From Rickettsiaceae bacterium (lineage in GTDB: Bacteria; Pseudomonadota; Alphaproteobacteria; Rickettsiales; Rickettsiaceae), in assembly GCA_021741085.1 (NCBI GenBank), contig JAIOYM010000050.1, forward strand, positions 1 to 7,728: 7,728 nucleotides of DNA. Reading direction: 5' to 3'. Under the pieces are notes generated by a model. It saw only the letters and a program-made list of their open reading frames with translations, made no database searches and was not told the origin of the DNA. Within the stretch, counting starts at the first letter, position 1, and the number at the start of each line of letters is the position of its first letter. The position numbers and the translations under genes are program-made. This document shows, in pieces, positions 7,065 through 7,728 of the stretch.

Positions 7065-7370
7065 CTGTAACAAATATTAGAATTTGTCAAAAGGAAGATT
7101 TTTTTGCTAGAGTTAGTGCTAAACCGTAGCAATAGAATCTATCTATACGCTATCATACAACCAACTTTGATAGGATGATATCACTAATTAAAGCAATTCG
7201 CATAATTTATAATTATATATTCAATGGAAAAAAAATCAATAGCTAAAGTGTCTTTGCAAAAGGATTTTATTTGTACCTATAACTATTTTGTGGGGAACTG
7301 TTGATTAAATTATAGCTTAATTTGCTACATGCGCCCTTTACCTTGGTCGACCTTGCAATCACTTTTGAGC
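7065..7370. other. Non-coding stretch upstream of tRNA-Pro
   Basis: About 306 bp without a supportable gene. A TAATAT on the minus strand (7074-7079) sits about 9 nt before the tRNA-Pro 5' end and could be its -10 box, though no -35 fits at normal spacing. CTATCA (7150-7155) and TGATAG (7168-7173) form a 6-bp inverted repeat. The last 35 bases (about 7338-7370) resemble, loosely, the end of the repeat unit that follows. Confidence 0.4.
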
Positions 7371-7439
7371 ATTACCGCTAGAGGATGTTGCTGCTTTTAT
7401 ATTAGAATTGCTTGAATGCCTATAGGTCGTAGGAGTGTG

Positions 7440-7477
7440 TCATCACGAGCTAGTGCCTACAAGCACTAGCGTGGTGA
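7440..7477 (+). repeat. 38-nt palindromic element, copy 1 (form A)
   Basis: The left arm (7440-7456) and right arm (7463-7477) pair over 15 bp with one G-U (or T/C) position and a 2-nt bulge, around the loop CTACAA. The core reads TCATCACGAG...CTAGTGC on the left and GCACTAGCGTGGTGA on the right. A T-rich run follows at 7491-7500, so it might weakly terminate plus-strand transcription. Confidence 0.85.
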
Positions 7478-7523
7478 TCCAGTTATTGACTTCTTTTTTT
7501 GAATATATATGTAAAATTCGGTT

Positions 7524-7556
7524 ATCCTGGATTGCCACGCTACGCTCGCAATGACG
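7524..7556 (-). repeat. Short palindromic element in reverse orientation (form B)
   Basis: On the minus strand it reads CGTCATTGCGAGCGTAGCG followed by TGGCAATCCAGGAT. ATTGC (7531-7535) pairs with GCAAT (7548-7552). It aligns to form A (GTCAT..CGAGC...TAGCGTGG..ATCCAG) except that the inner arm and loop of form A are missing and TG/CA replace CA/TG in the stem. The GTCATTGCGAG...GTGGCAATCC pattern resembles palindromic repeats I know from Rickettsia genomes; the family assignment is from memory and untested. Confidence 0.75.
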
Positions 7557-7563
7557 CTATCAC

Positions 7564-7728
7564 ATTACCGCTAGAGGATTTTGCTTTTTCTTTTATATTA
7601 GAATGGCTAAAATGCCTATAAGTCATATGTTTGTGTCATCACGAGCTAGTGCCTACAAGCACTAGCGTGGTGATCCAGTTATCTAACCTTTCTTTGTATA
7701 TGTATGGAAGGAGTCATTTATCCTGGAT
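7564..7728 (+). repeat. Direct repeat unit 2, cut by the window edge
   Basis: It has the same order as unit 1: ATTACCGCTAGAGGAT, a diverged patch 3 nt longer than in unit 1, the 51-nt identical block with the hairpin, a 55-nt stretch equal in length to its counterpart, and TTATCCTGGAT. The window stops where the form B palindrome would begin, so the array probably continues to the right. Confidence 0.85.
7636..7673 (+). repeat. 38-nt palindromic element, copy 2 (form A)
   Basis: It is identical in all 38 bases to the hairpin at 7440-7477, in the same orientation and offset by 196 bp. Flanking bases are identical for 4 nt on the left and 9 nt on the right. Its T-rich follow-up is weaker than that of copy 1. 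Confidence 0.85.

Larger units (their letters stand above)
7371..7563 (+). repeat. Direct repeat unit 1 (about 193 bp)
   Basis: It begins ATTACCGCTAGAGGAT and is repeated in direct orientation starting at 7564. The two units share the first 16 bases exactly, then diverge in short patches, then share a 51-nt block without mismatch (7436-7486 here, 7632-7682 in unit 2). After the shared block comes a linker whose sequence differs widely but whose length is the same in both, ending in TTATCCTGGAT. The hairpin lies in the identical block. No reading frame links the units, so this looks like a non-coding dispersed or amplified element. Confidence 0.85.

Noticed and set aside
6822..7073. 83-codon minus-strand ORF reading GIAQSGSAPGLGPGGREFESL
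   Set aside because: Its N-terminal part is a translation of the tRNA-Pro gene, a well-known artefact. The remainder has no recognisable domain and no credible start.
7074..7090. TTGACA plus TAATAT promoter for tRNA-Pro
   Set aside because: Both hexamers are present on the minus strand, but only 5 nt separate them, so they cannot serve as one sigma70 promoter.
7224..7304. 26-codon ORF beginning MEKKSIAKVSL
   Set aside because: Too short, with no ribosome binding site, no recognisable homology and no operon context; chance cannot be excluded.
7371..7728. CRISPR array
   Set aside because: The period of about 193 bp and the repeat/spacer proportions do not fit, and no cas gene is present. The repeats look like dispersed palindromic elements.

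Overview
The window is AT-rich DNA with a gene set and style typical of an obligate intracellular alphaproteobacterium of the Rickettsiales, most likely a member of the Rickettsiaceae. This rests on protein character (2-oxoglutarate dehydrogenase E1, ferrochelatase, MreB/MreC), low GC, CCA-encoding tRNAs, long non-coding gaps and a Rickettsia-style palindromic repeat at the right end. The genus cannot be fixed by reading alone; an Orientia-like or other non-classical Rickettsiaceae genome is my best guess.

Left half, minus strand, read right to left: hemH (ferrochelatase, last step of protohaem synthesis), then a small lipoprotein with a degenerate LytM/M23 domain (NlpD-like, probably an activator of peptidoglycan amidases and not an enzyme), then sucA (E1 of the 2-oxoglutarate dehydrogenase complex). 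The sucA gene runs off the left edge without its last part. The gaps are 28 nt (lipoprotein to sucA) and 79 nt (hemH to lipoprotein), so the three may be co-transcribed from a well-formed sigma70-type promoter just upstream of hemH (4266-4294). The 3' end of hemH carries a 21-nt tandem repeat that encodes an acidic heptapeptide tail.

Middle and right, plus strand: a tRNA-Thr(CGT), then mreB and mreC 12 nt apart as a cell-shape operon. A candidate promoter and a 7-bp hairpin lie in the mreB leader. mreC appears to start at TTG. No mreD, penicillin-binding protein 2 or rodA follows it in this window. Convergent to mreC is a tRNA-Pro(TGG) on the minus strand.

The last 660 bases hold no convincing gene. 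From about 7371 they contain a direct repeat of about 193 bp, the second copy cut by the window edge. Each unit carries a 38-nt hairpin identical in both copies. Between the two hairpins lies an inverted, shorter version of the same palindrome. The two palindrome versions differ by compensatory base changes in the stem, which suggests that the fold itself is maintained. This repeat is the most interesting structure in the window. I see no evidence for a new multi-gene system here.
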